A stretch of 64,000 nt of DNA, from assembly GCF_007725405.1 (NCBI RefSeq), contig NZ_CP042163.1:3162001-3226000 (forward strand), in the 5' to 3' direction. Each line of letters begins with the position of its first letter. Position 1 is the stretch's first letter. Below the pieces are notes generated by a model that was given only the letters and a program-made list of their open reading frames with translations, was not told where the DNA came from and did not search any database. Below, in pieces: positions 37,576 through 46,400 of this stretch. A program made the translations under genes and the position numbers. The DNA comes from Shouchella miscanthi (GTDB taxonomy: Bacteria > Bacillota > Bacilli > Bacillales > Bacillaceae_D).

Positions 37576-37604
37576 AGTATAAAAGAACCCTTTGTAGAAA
37601 GCAA
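37576..37604 (-). promoter_or_regulatory. Promoter of the Lrp-transporter operon
   Basis: Minus strand TTGCTT (37599-37604), 17-nt spacer, TATACT (37576-37581), about 100 nt before the regulator start. Confidence 0.6.
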
Positions 37605-37622
37605 CAAATTTTTTAAACAAAT

Positions 37623-37670
37623 GTGACTATAATTTATAGTTTTACAAACTTTTTGATAGTCACGTTTTTT
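37623..37670 (+). repeat. Inverted repeat with T-run in the lrp-tagU intergenic region
   Basis: GTGACTAT (37623-37630) and ATAGTCAC (37656-37663) form 8-bp arms around a 25-nt AT-rich spacer, followed by G and six T. It could be a long-loop terminator of a short transcript or a regulator site for the nearby Lrp-type protein. The gap itself (37477-37920) has no gene. Confidence 0.4.
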
Positions 37671-37847
37671 CAGTATACCATATCTTAAAATAATGTATAT
37701 TATTATTTTTTCACATTATTCTAACCTTTATCCCACTAAAAACAAGCTCATTTATTATACTGTCAAATTATTCTCGTTAGTTGGGACAAGTTGTTAAGTA
37801 ATCTGACAAAATTTCTATTATTTTACGTTCTATTCACACGACAGATT

Positions 37848-37857
37848 ATGCTATAAT
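37848..37857 (+). promoter_or_regulatory. Extended -10 promoter of tagU
   Basis: TATGCTATAAT (TATAAT at 37852-37857 with the TGN extension). The -35 region is poor. About 63 nt before the ATG. Confidence 0.6.
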
Positions 37858-37920
37858 TTGACCTTGGAATGTTGACAAACTTATTTTTTATAAATTGTAG
37901 TGAAATGAGGGATGAATACA

Positions 37921-38943
37921 ATGGATGATACGCGTAAATATCGTCGAAAACAAAAGAAGAAACGACTGCTTTTAAAGACGATATTAGCTACAGCGTTAAT
38001 TGCTATTTTAGCAGTCGGCACTGGTGCCTGGTACGTTGTCAATCAATTAAATGATACAGCTTCTAGCGCTTATCAAGGATTAAATCGTGGTGAAATGTCT
38101 GAATTACGGGTCGAGCCTGTAGACATCGGTAAAGATAATTTTTCAATGCTTATTCTCGGCAGTGACTTCCGAGAAGGCGATAGTGGCGGTGAACGAACAG
38201 ATACTATGCTAGTCGCTACCTTTAATAAAGGGGATCGTTCTATTAAACTAACGAGTATTCCACGCGATACGTATACGGAAATTATTGGTTATACAGAGGG
38301 ACCTTTTTACGATAAAATCAACCATGCAAATGCCTTTGGTGGCATTGATATGGCAATTGATACTGTCGAAAACCTTCTAGATATTCCGATCGATCATTAT
38401 GCATTAGCCCGTTTTGATGGATTAGTTGATATTATTGATGCGTTAGATGGGATTGAAATTGATGTAACATATGAATTTGACTTTAAAGAAAAAAGTCGTA
38501 ATGTCGATTTTACATTTACAAAAGGACCAACCCATATGGACGGTGAAAAAGCTCTTGCCTATGCTCGTGAAAGAAAATCGGCTGAGAGTGGTGGAGATAA
38601 AGGACGAGGCATTCGTCAGCAACAAGTTATTGAAGCTATTATTGACCGAGCAGCATCTCTTTCTAGCATTACCCGATTTAACGATCTGTTTGATGCTGTT
38701 GGAAACAATCTTCAGATGGACTTAACATTCGGAAATATTGTCTCTCTACATGGCTACGCTTCTTCAATCGATACCATTGAGACACTCCAAGTGCATACGA
38801 ATGGTCAAATGCGCCCAGATATTTATGGAAATAACATTTGGTATGAGGATGCTGTTGAAGAAGACTTATATGCATTGCAACAAACATTAAGAGAGCATTT
38901 AGAACTCCCTATAGACACTGAAAATGAACTTTATACGCAATAA
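37921..38943 (+). CDS. tagU: TagU/LytR, LCP-family wall-polymer ligase
   Basis: 340 residues: short basic cytoplasmic tail, one membrane segment (about 20-42), then the LytR-CpsA-Psr domain outside (about 85-235, with LILGSDFREGDSGGERTDTM, TSIPRDTYTEI, and DGEKALAYARERK). It attaches teichoic acids or other polymers from a lipid carrier to peptidoglycan. The second ATG (37921) has GAGG 10 nt before it; the first is too close. Sits at the edge of the wall-polymer region. Confidence 0.93.
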   Translation: MDDTRKYRRKQKKKRLLLKTILATALIAILAVGTGAWYVVNQLNDTASSAYQGLNRGEMSELRVEPVDIGKDNFSMLILGSDFREGDSGGERTDTMLVATFNKGDRSIKLTSIPRDTYTEIIGYTEGPFYDKINHANAFGGIDMAIDTVENLLDIPIDHYALARFDGLVDIIDALDGIEIDVTYEFDFKEKSRNVDFTFTKGPTHMDGEKALAYARERKSAESGGDKGRGIRQQQVIEAIIDRAASLSSITRFNDLFDAVGNNLQMDLTFGNIVSLHGYASSIDTIETLQVHTNGQMRPDIYGNNIWYEDAVEEDLYALQQTLREHLELPIDTENELYTQ

Positions 38944-38950
38944 AATGAAG

Positions 38951-38979
38951 AGACTAGACATCGATCTAGTCTTTTTTTG
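38951..38979 (+). terminator. Terminator of tagU
   Basis: Perfect 8-bp stem AGACTAGA / TCTAGTCT with a 6-nt loop and seven T. Confidence 0.9.
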
Positions 38980-39155
38980 TAGAAAAGAAAAAATGAGTCA
39001 TTCTAACTAGGTTTTATTCTTTATAATAAGAGGTATAGTGACAGGATCTCTAAATATTTGCGAGATGATTAAAAATCTCCTCAATTCTATTAATATATGA
39101 AACAATTGTTTCGATAAGTATAGTTGAGGAATAACAAAATTCGGAGGTGTTTATC

Positions 39156-42100
39156 ATAAAAACGAAAATTCTAGTTACAAGTGGATCAGCCTCCGCGCTC
39201 ACTCTAATCGCAACGGCTTTCCCTCTTCAAACAACGTTCGCAAATTCCTTTACAGTCATTGAAAATCATTACCCTATCTCATTTAACGATGCAGTCGACC
39301 GACAAATGGGATTGTCTGCCCCACCACAAACTGATCGAAATGGACGATGGCAAAACGCGTCCAGGAATGATGTAGCCTACTACATGAATCCTAATAATTT
39401 TAATCAAGGAACATCTGCTTATTTACAGTTTCTTGACTTAAGCTCTAGTGCGGGTTTAAGTGCGCAGTCCATTAACTCCCAACTTCTATCTAATAAAGGG
39501 ACTCTATCTGGACATGGTCAAACATTTATTAATGCGAGTAAACTGCATGGCGTAAATGAAATCTATCTTATCTCTCACGCATTATTGGAAACAGGTAATG
39601 GTGGTTCCCAACTAGCACGAGGGGTTCAATATAACGGTCGAACCGTTTACAACATGTACGGAATTGGCGCTTTTGACGGAAATGCAGTACAAGCAGGCGC
39701 CCGCTATGCTTATAATCAAGGTTGGTTTACACCTGAAGATGCCATCATTGGTGGTGCTCGTTTCGTTTCTAACAATTACTTTGCTAGAGGTCAGACAACG
39801 CTTTATAAAATGCGCTGGAATCCTGCTTCTCCTGGGACATACCAGTATGCAACCGATGTCGGTTGGGCTGTCAAGCAAACCCACCAGATGGCGAATTTAT
39901 ATGGATTAGTCGATAACTATAATTTGCAATTTTCCGTTCCCGTCTACAATAATCAGCCAGTAGGAAATCAACCAGGTGACAATGAACTTGAGCCATTACC
40001 ACCAAATACATATGGTACTACTACTGCAAGATTAAATGTGCGAACAGGCCCAGGTACAAGTCATTCTGTTTTAACTACGTTAAATAAAGACGAACGAGTT
40101 GAGTTAATTGCTAAAACGGGACAATGGTACCAAATTAAAGTTGGAAATGTAGAAGGCTATGTATCAGGACAATTTTTAACGTTTTCGCAAGAAAGTGAAG
40201 ACCAAATTGAAGAAGTAGATGAAGAGATTATCGCGGAAGGTAAAACAACGGCGCGTTTAAATTTACGAGCCCAGCCAAACACGAATAGTTCGATTCGCAC
40301 AACTCTTTCCAAAGACCAAACTGTGCAAATCGTAAAGAAAGAAGGCAACTGGTATTTTGTAAGAGTTGGCTTTCAAACTGGGTGGGTTTCTGCTGATTTT
40401 GTCTCCATTACAAGCGACAATGTTGAAGAGAATAAGCCTTCTCTTGGCTCTGCGACAACTACGGCTCGCTTAAACCTTCGTTCGGGTGCAGGCACGTCTC
40501 ACCGAGTCTTAACAACACTTCCGGTCGGACAGAAATTAGAGCTTCTTCAAAAACAAGGCAACTGGTATCAAGTCAAAGCCGGCAATCAAACTGGGTGGGT
40601 TTCTGCTGACTTCATTAAAACAAATGGGAATAATGTCGGAGACAACAAGCCTTCTCTTGGCTCTGCGACGACTACGGCTCGCTTAAACCTTCGTTCGGGT
40701 GCAGGCACGTCTCACCGAGTCTTAACAACACTTCCGGTCGGACAGAAATTAGAGCTCCTTCAAAAACAAGGCAACTGGTATCAAGTTAAAGCCGGCAATC
40801 AAACTGGGTGGGTTTCTGCTGACTTCATTAAAACAAATGGGAATAATGTCGGAGACAACAAGCCTTCTCTTGGCTCTGCTACAACGACAGCTCGCTTAAA
40901 CCTTCGTTCGGGTGCGGGCACGTCTCACCGAGTCTTAACGACGCTTCCGGTTGGACAGAAATTAGAGCTTCTTCAAAAACAAGGCAACTGGTATCAAGTT
41001 AAAGCCGGCAATCAAACTGGGTGGGTTTCTGCTGACTTCATTAAAACCGATGGAAACAATGTCGAAGACAACAAGCCTTCTCTTGGCTCTGCGACGACTA
41101 CGGCTCGCTTAAACCTTCGTTCGGGTGCAGGCACGTCTCACCGAGTCTTAACAACACTTCCGGTCGGACAGAAATTAGAGCTCCTTCAAAAACAAGGCAA
41201 CTGGTATCAAGTTAAAGCCGGCAATCAAACTGGGTGGGTTTCTGCTGACTTCATTAAAACAAATGGGAATAATGTCGGAGACAACAAGCCTTCTCTTGGC
41301 TCTGCGACGACTACGGCTCGCTTAAACCTTCGTTCGGGTGCAGGCACGTCTCATCGAATTTTAACGACGCTTCCGGTTGGACAGAAATTAGAGCTTCTTC
41401 AAAAACAAGGCAACTGGTATCAAGTCAAAGCCGGCAATCAAACTGGTTGGGTTTCTGCTGACTTTCTTTCCACTAAGTCAGAGGCAAAGAAAGAAGAGAC
41501 AATTGTAACAAAAGCTGGTGAAACAACAGCACGATTAAATTTACGTGAAGGCGCTGGAACTTCCTACAAAGTTCTCACTACATTAAATAAAGGCCAATCT
41601 GTTGAGATTTTGAGCACTAAGAGCGGCTGGCATCAAGTAAAGGTTGGTTCACAAACTGGCTGGGTTTCTGCAAACTATGTTCAATTAGAAAGTGCACAGC
41701 CAAAGATTCAGATTATGGCTCGGATATTTAGTATGGGTTTTGCAAAACCTGTTGAAGAAACTATCTTTTGGCCTAGCACAGACGAACCTGGTTATGCTGA
41801 TGTTGTTGAACAAGAGTCTGAGACCCCTTCTGATGAAACGATTGAAGAAGCTACCTCTGAGCCTAACACAGACGAACCTGGTTATGCTGATGAGGTTGAA
41901 GAAGAATCTGAGACTCCTTCTGATGAAACGATTGAAGAAGCTACCTCTTGGCCTAGCACAGACGAACCTGGTTATGCTGATGTTGTTGAAGAAGAATCTG
42001 AGACCCCTTCTGATGAAACGATTGAAGAAGCTACCTCTTGGCCTAGCACAGACGAACCTGTTGATGCTGATGTTGTTGAAGAAGAATCTGAGACCCCTTC

Positions 42101-42590
42101 TGATGAAACGATTGAAGAAGCTACCTCTTGGCCTAGCACAGACGAATCTGTTGATGCTGATGTTGTTGAAGAAGAATCTGAGACCCCTTCTGATGAAACG
42201 ATTGAAGAAGCTACCTCTTGGCCTAGCACAGACGAATCTGTTGATGCTGATGTTGTTGAAGAAGAATCTGAGACCCCTTCTGATGAAACGATTGAAGAAG
42301 CTACCTCTTGGCCTAGCACAGACGAATCTGTTGATGCTGATGTTGTTGAAGAAGAATCTGAGACTCCTTCTGACGTTTCGAATCATTCTGATGAAATCAC
42401 TTTAAGCAATCATGCGACGTTAATTGAAAAAACGTTCCTTCTTTCAACTCCAGCTCAAGGAGATTTGACAGAATTTGAACTAGAGACTGGGGAAGAAGTG
42501 AAAATAATTGAGCAAACTGAAGATTTTGTCCTTGTTGAATCTAAAGATAAACAAGGTTGGGTATCGATTGAGTCACTCACGTATAATTAG
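39156..42590 (+). CDS. Exported GH73 glucosaminidase with SH3 repeats; probable AUA start
   Basis: About 1144 residues. From the codon at 39156 it has a normal signal peptide (KTKILVTSGSASALTLIATA, cleaved after TFA). The catalytic endo-beta-N-acetylglucosaminidase domain (about 50-260) comes first, with the GH73 glutamate in SHALLETGNG. Then follow eight bacterial SH3 domains (about 285-850): two diverged, five almost identical, one diverged. An acidic 30-residue repeat region and a final SH3-like module (ATLIEKTFLLSTPAQG) close the protein. It resembles LytD-type hydrolases that cut the glycan strands. No ATG, GTG or TTG stands at proper distance from GGAGG (39143-39147): GTG 39147 lies inside it, while ATA 39156 is 8 nt away and gives a good signal sequence. 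Confidence 0.9.
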   Translation: MKTKILVTSGSASALTLIATAFPLQTTFANSFTVIENHYPISFNDAVDRQMGLSAPPQTDRNGRWQNASRNDVAYYMNPNNFNQGTSAYLQFLDLSSSAGLSAQSINSQLLSNKGTLSGHGQTFINASKLHGVNEIYLISHALLETGNGGSQLARGVQYNGRTVYNMYGIGAFDGNAVQAGARYAYNQGWFTPEDAIIGGARFVSNNYFARGQTTLYKMRWNPASPGTYQYATDVGWAVKQTHQMANLYGLVDNYNLQFSVPVYNNQPVGNQPGDNELEPLPPNTYGTTTARLNVRTGPGTSHSVLTTLNKDERVELIAKTGQWYQIKVGNVEGYVSGQFLTFSQESEDQIEEVDEEIIAEGKTTARLNLRAQPNTNSSIRTTLSKDQTVQIVKKEGNWYFVRVGFQTGWVSADFVSITSDNVEENKPSLGSATTTARLNLRSGAGTSHRVLTTLPVGQKLELLQKQGNWYQVKAGNQTGWVSADFIKTNGNNVGDNKPSLGSATTTARLNLRSGAGTSHRVLTTLPVGQKLELLQKQGNWYQVKAGNQTGWVSADFIKTNGNNVGDNKPSLGSATTTARLNLRSGAGTSHRVLTTLPVGQKLELLQKQGNWYQVKAGNQTGWVSADFIKTDGNNVEDNKPSLGSATTTARLNLRSGAGTSHRVLTTLPVGQKLELLQKQGNWYQVKAGNQTGWVSADFIKTNGNNVGDNKPSLGSATTTARLNLRSGAGTSHRILTTLPVGQKLELLQKQGNWYQVKAGNQTGWVSADFLSTKSEAKKEETIVTKAGETTARLNLREGAGTSYKVLTTLNKGQSVEILSTKSGWHQVKVGSQTGWVSANYVQLESAQPKIQIMARIFSMGFAKPVEETIFWPSTDEPGYADVVEQESETPSDETIEEATSEPNTDEPGYADEVEEESETPSDETIEEATSWPSTDEPGYADVVEEESETPSDETIEEATSWPSTDEPVDADVVEEESETPSDETIEEATSWPSTDESVDADVVEEESETPSDETIEEATSWPSTDESVDADVVEEESETPSDETIEEATSWPSTDESVDADVVEEESETPSDVSNHSDEITLSNHATLIEKTFLLSTPAQGDLTEFELETGEEVKIIEQTEDFVLVESKDKQGWVSIESLTYN
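40440..41465 (+). repeat. Five tandem 213-bp SH3-domain repeats
   Basis: Units of 71 codons starting SLGSATTTARLNLRSGAG, beginning at 40440, 40653, 40866, 41079 and 41292; the fifth is cut short. They differ by a few, mostly silent, bases. Each carries one SH3 wall-binding domain plus a linker (NGNNVGDNKP). Near identity points to recent expansion or gene conversion. Confidence 0.95.
41769..42374 (+). repeat. Seven tandem 90-bp acidic repeats
   Basis: Each unit encodes 30 residues of the type WPSTDEPGYADVVE and ESETPSDETIEEATS, very rich in Asp and Glu. The last is truncated. Differences follow a gradient (GYAD in the first three, VDAD later), suggesting stepwise expansion. It probably forms an extended acidic stalk. 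Confidence 0.95.
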
Positions 42591-42626
42591 TTTTCTAAAT
42601 AAAGAAAACCACAAATGCTAAATCTC

Positions 42627-42676
42627 AGCTTGTCGACAAAGTCTTGATTCAAAGAGACAGTCGGCAAGCTTTTTTG
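42627..42676 (+). terminator. Terminator after the GH73 gene (or IS end)
   Basis: AGCTTGTCGAC / GTCGGCAAGCT (42627-42637 and 42660-42670; one G-U) with a T-run behind. It may have come with the insertion sequence. Confidence 0.65.
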
Positions 42677-42715
42677 TAGAGACCGCTTATGTTTAAAATC
42701 TCTCGAAGAAAAGCG

Positions 42716-43156
42716 AATGGTGTTGGAGATGGTATGGATTGAGAAACTCGTGCCTGAAGATCATCCGGTGCGTCATGTAGATGCTTCGCTCGATTTCGCC
42801 TTTATCTATGAAGCGGTCAAGCCTTGGTATTCGTAAAATAGGTTGACTGAGTATCGATCCGGTCGTTTCATTTTAACTCGTTTTTGTTCAATATTATTGG
42901 GGTTCGTTCGATGCGCCAAACCCATTAAAGATGCCGAAACAAATGTTGCTTAACGCTGGTTCCGCTATATCTGACAAGAAGCTTTCAATGAAACTGAACA
43001 TGGAACGGAATAAAGAGATTTACGAGAAGCGTAAAGAAAATTGAACGGGTCTTTGGTGATCTTAACGAAGCATGGACTACACTGGACACTCCTTCGAGGA
43101 AGGAAAAACCACAGTTAAGGCGATGCTTGTTATCGCTGCAATGAATTTGTAAAAGC
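42716..43156 (+). pseudogene. Decayed IS1182/DDE-type transposase
   Basis: Fragments of one transposase lie in order in several frames. The N-terminal piece (42716-42838) contains IEKLVPEDHPVRHVDASLDF and then AFIYEAVKPWYS before a stop. The next piece has GVRSMRQT (about 42900-42920). The C-terminal piece has ERVFGDL (about 43045-43065) and TTVKAMLVIAAMNL (about 43110-43150). Stops and deletions, including most of the middle, make it non-functional. Family named from these pieces. Confidence 0.8.
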
Positions 43157-43244
43157 TAGCAACTTGGAGTTAGCTTATACGAAAAAATCAACTCCTTGAT
43201 ATCAATTGCCCGTCTTCGTCCTCTATTTCATAAAGAAAACCACC

Positions 43245-43279
43245 AAAACCCGATTGAGAGTAAACTTCAATCGGGTTTT
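43245..43279. terminator. Bidirectional intrinsic terminator
   Basis: Perfect 13-bp stem AAAACCCGATTGA / TCAATCGGGTTTT with a 9-nt loop. Placed between the two convergent glucosaminidase genes. Nothing else is recognised in 43280-43435. Confidence 0.9.
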
Positions 43280-43435
43280 GTCTACGGTCTAAGGTCTAGT
43301 TAATGGCTAGATCCTTTTCAAGAAACCTTTAAATTAAGAATTCCATTTTTAAATGAACATATTAACAGTCAAATTAAATTTATTCATATTCATCTAAATA
43401 AAATCAATAAACCTGTTAAAAAACAGCGTTTATTT

Positions 43436-46400
43436 CTAGAACCCTTCTAAAGGGATATTTAATGACTTATTAACAATTACGGGTGGTTGATTTAAAAAAG
43501 ATGGGATATCATAACTAATAGAGTATGCATCTAATAATTTATACATAGCTGCTATTCTACCGGTCTGAAGTGTTGCCCATGCAACATGGGTTGCATATTG
43601 ACGACGACCCTGATTTAAGGGATCCCATCTCATTTTGTATAACGTATCTTGCCCCGCATTAACATAACCATTCGAGATGAATTGCGCGCCTCCTAATATC
43701 GCAGCTTCAGGTGTAAACCAACCTTCATTATAAGCGCGTTCAGCGCCACATTGGTTTGGGCAGTTATCATAAGCACCTATACCGTACATGTTGTAAACCG
43801 TTCTTCCTTTATGAACAATCCCCCTTGCTAACGATGAGGTCCCGTTTCCAGTTTCATGCATAGCATGTGCAATCAAGTAAATTTCATTTATATTGTAATT
43901 AATGCCAGCATTTATAAAAGTCTGCCCCTGGTTCTTTAAAATTCCTGCATTTAATAAAATTCGTTGGTTTATATCATTAGCTGCAACTCCAGCAGACTCT
44001 GATAGTACCATAAACTGATAAAATTCATTAGTGCCTTTTTCAAAGTTTAATGGGTTTGCATAATATTCAACTTGTTGACGGTTAGCATCAATTAATCCTT
44101 TACCATCTGCTTTTGGGGTTTTAGTCATTTGAATATCAATTAAATCATTAAATTTGTAATTGTAATTTGTATAGGTCTCTTTAACTAAAATTTTATCCGG
44201 ACCAACATCGTCCACGTGAATATAACCTGTGTGCTTCTTTCCATTAATGTAAACAGTTGCCTCATACCAATTTGGCAAAAAAGTTCTGTATTTTAATAAG
44301 GTTCCACGTTGATAACTCTTTAATACTGTAGAAGATCGTGAAGCCTGTGAATAAACATTTGTATTGTTCTTCATAGCATAATTACTTCTATCCTCTTGAT
44401 AAGAAAAGCTATTCTCTACGTCATCTTTATGAATGTAACCCGTGTGCGGCTCTCCATCAAGATACACCGTTGCCTCGTACCAGCTTTCGCTAAACGTTTT
44501 ATATCTTAATATATGACCTTGATTGTATCCACGCAGCACTCGTCCATTTCGAGTTGCGCTTGCATACACATTTGTTGGTCCTTTTTTCCCTATTCCTTTA
44601 AGCTCTACTTGCTTTTCTTCCACATTCTCTACGTCATCTTTATGAATGTAACCCGTGTGCGGCTCTCCATCAAGATACACCGTTGCCTCGTACCAGTTTT
44701 CGCTAAACGTTTTATACCTTAATATATGACCTTGATTGTATCCACGCAGCACTCGTCCATTTCGAGTTGCGCTTGCATACACATTTGTTGGTCCTTTTTT
44801 CCCTATTCCTTTAAGCTCTACTTGCTTTTCTTCCACATTCTCTACGTCATCTTTATGAATGTAACCCGTGTGCGGCTCTCCATCAAGATACACCGTTGCC
44901 TCGTACCAGCTTTCGCTAAACGTTTTATATCTTAATATATGACCTTGATTGTATCCACGCAGCACTCGTCCATTTCGAGTTGCGCTTGCATACACATTTG
45001 TTGGTCCTTTTTTCCCTATTCCTTTAAGCTCTACTTGCTTTTCTTCCACATTCTCTACGTCATCTTTATGAATGTAACCCGTGTGCGGCTCTCCATCAAG
45101 ATACACCGTTGCCTCGTACCAGTTTTCGCTAAACGTTTTATACCTTAATATATGACCTTGATTGTATCCACGCAGCACTCGTCCATTTCGAGTTGCGCTT
45201 GCATACACATTTGTTGGTCCTTTTTTCCCTATTCCTTTAAGCTCTACTTGCTTTTCTTCCACATTCTCTACGTCATCTTTATGAATGTAACCCGTGTGCG
45301 GCTCTCCATCAAGATACACCGTTGCCTCGTACCAGCTTTCGCTAAACGTTTTATATCTTAATATATGACCTTGATTGTATCCACGCAGCACTCGTCCATT
45401 TCGAGTTGCGCTTGCATACACATTTGTTGGTCCTTTTTTCCCTATTCCTTTAAGCTCTACTTGCTTTTCTTCCACATTCTCTACGTCATCTTTATGAATG
45501 TAACCCGTGTGCGGCTCTCCATCAAGATACACCGTTGCCTCGTACCAGCTTTCGCTAAACGTTTTATATCTTAATATATGACCTTGATTGTATCCACGCA
45601 GCACTCGTCCATTTCGAGTTGCGCTTGCATACACATTTGTTGGTCCTTTTTTCCCTATTCCTTTAAGCTCTACTTGCTTTTCTTCCACATTCTCTACGTC
45701 ATCTTTATGAATGTAACCCGTGTGCGGCTCTCCATCAAGATACACCGTTGCCTCGTACCAGTTTTCGCTAAACGTTTTATACCTTAATATATGACCTTGA
45801 TTGTATCCACGCAGCACTCGTCCATTTCGAGTTGCGCTTGCATACACATTTGTTGGTCCTTTTTTCCCTATTCCTTTAAGCTCTACTTGCTTTTCTTCCA
45901 CATTCTCTACGTCATCTTTATGAATGTAACCCGTGTGCGGCTCTCCATCAAGATACACCGTTGCCTCGTACCAGCTTTCGCTAAACGTTTTATATCTTAA
46001 TATATGACCTTGATTGTATCCACGCAGCACTCGTCCATTTCGAGTTGCGCTTGCATACACATTTGTTGGTCCTTTTTTCCCTATTCCTTTAAGCTCTACT
46101 TGCTTTTCTTCCACATTCTCTACGTCATCTTTATGAATGTAACCCGTGTGCGGCTCTCCATCAAGATACACCGTTGCCTCGTACCATGTTTGGTCAAAAA
46201 ATCTGTATTCCAAGATATGACCAATAATATAAGAACGAAGAACTCTTGATTCTTTGTCTCTAAATTCATAAACATTAGTATTTGTTAACGCTAATCCATA
46301 TAACAAATTAGTATATGTAGAAGCACCACTTAAACTTCTGTCTTGATGTAATTCAACTTGGCTCTGTTCGGTAATTATCTCTTCTTCTAGAGCAACATTA

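Larger units (their letters stand above)
42599..43243. repeat. 14-bp direct repeats flanking the transposase remnant
   Basis: ATAAAGAAAACCAC occurs at 42599-42612, right after the glucosaminidase stop, and again at 43230-43243, just before the second terminator. The 617 bp between hold the decayed insertion sequence and one terminator. Confidence 0.6.

Noticed and set aside
41685-42405. Long open frames on both strands over the acidic repeats
   Set aside because: The 90-bp period is a multiple of three without stops, so every frame stays open. The amino-acid patterns are artefacts of the repeat; only the glucosaminidase frame continues into real domains.
40440-46114. Tandem repeats as a CRISPR array
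   Set aside because: Units are contiguous, coding and without spacers, and no cas genes are near.
44513-46249. Eight identical 69-codon frames on the plus strand, spaced 213 bp
   Set aside because: They are shadows of the repeat array on the other strand and have no ribosome sites.
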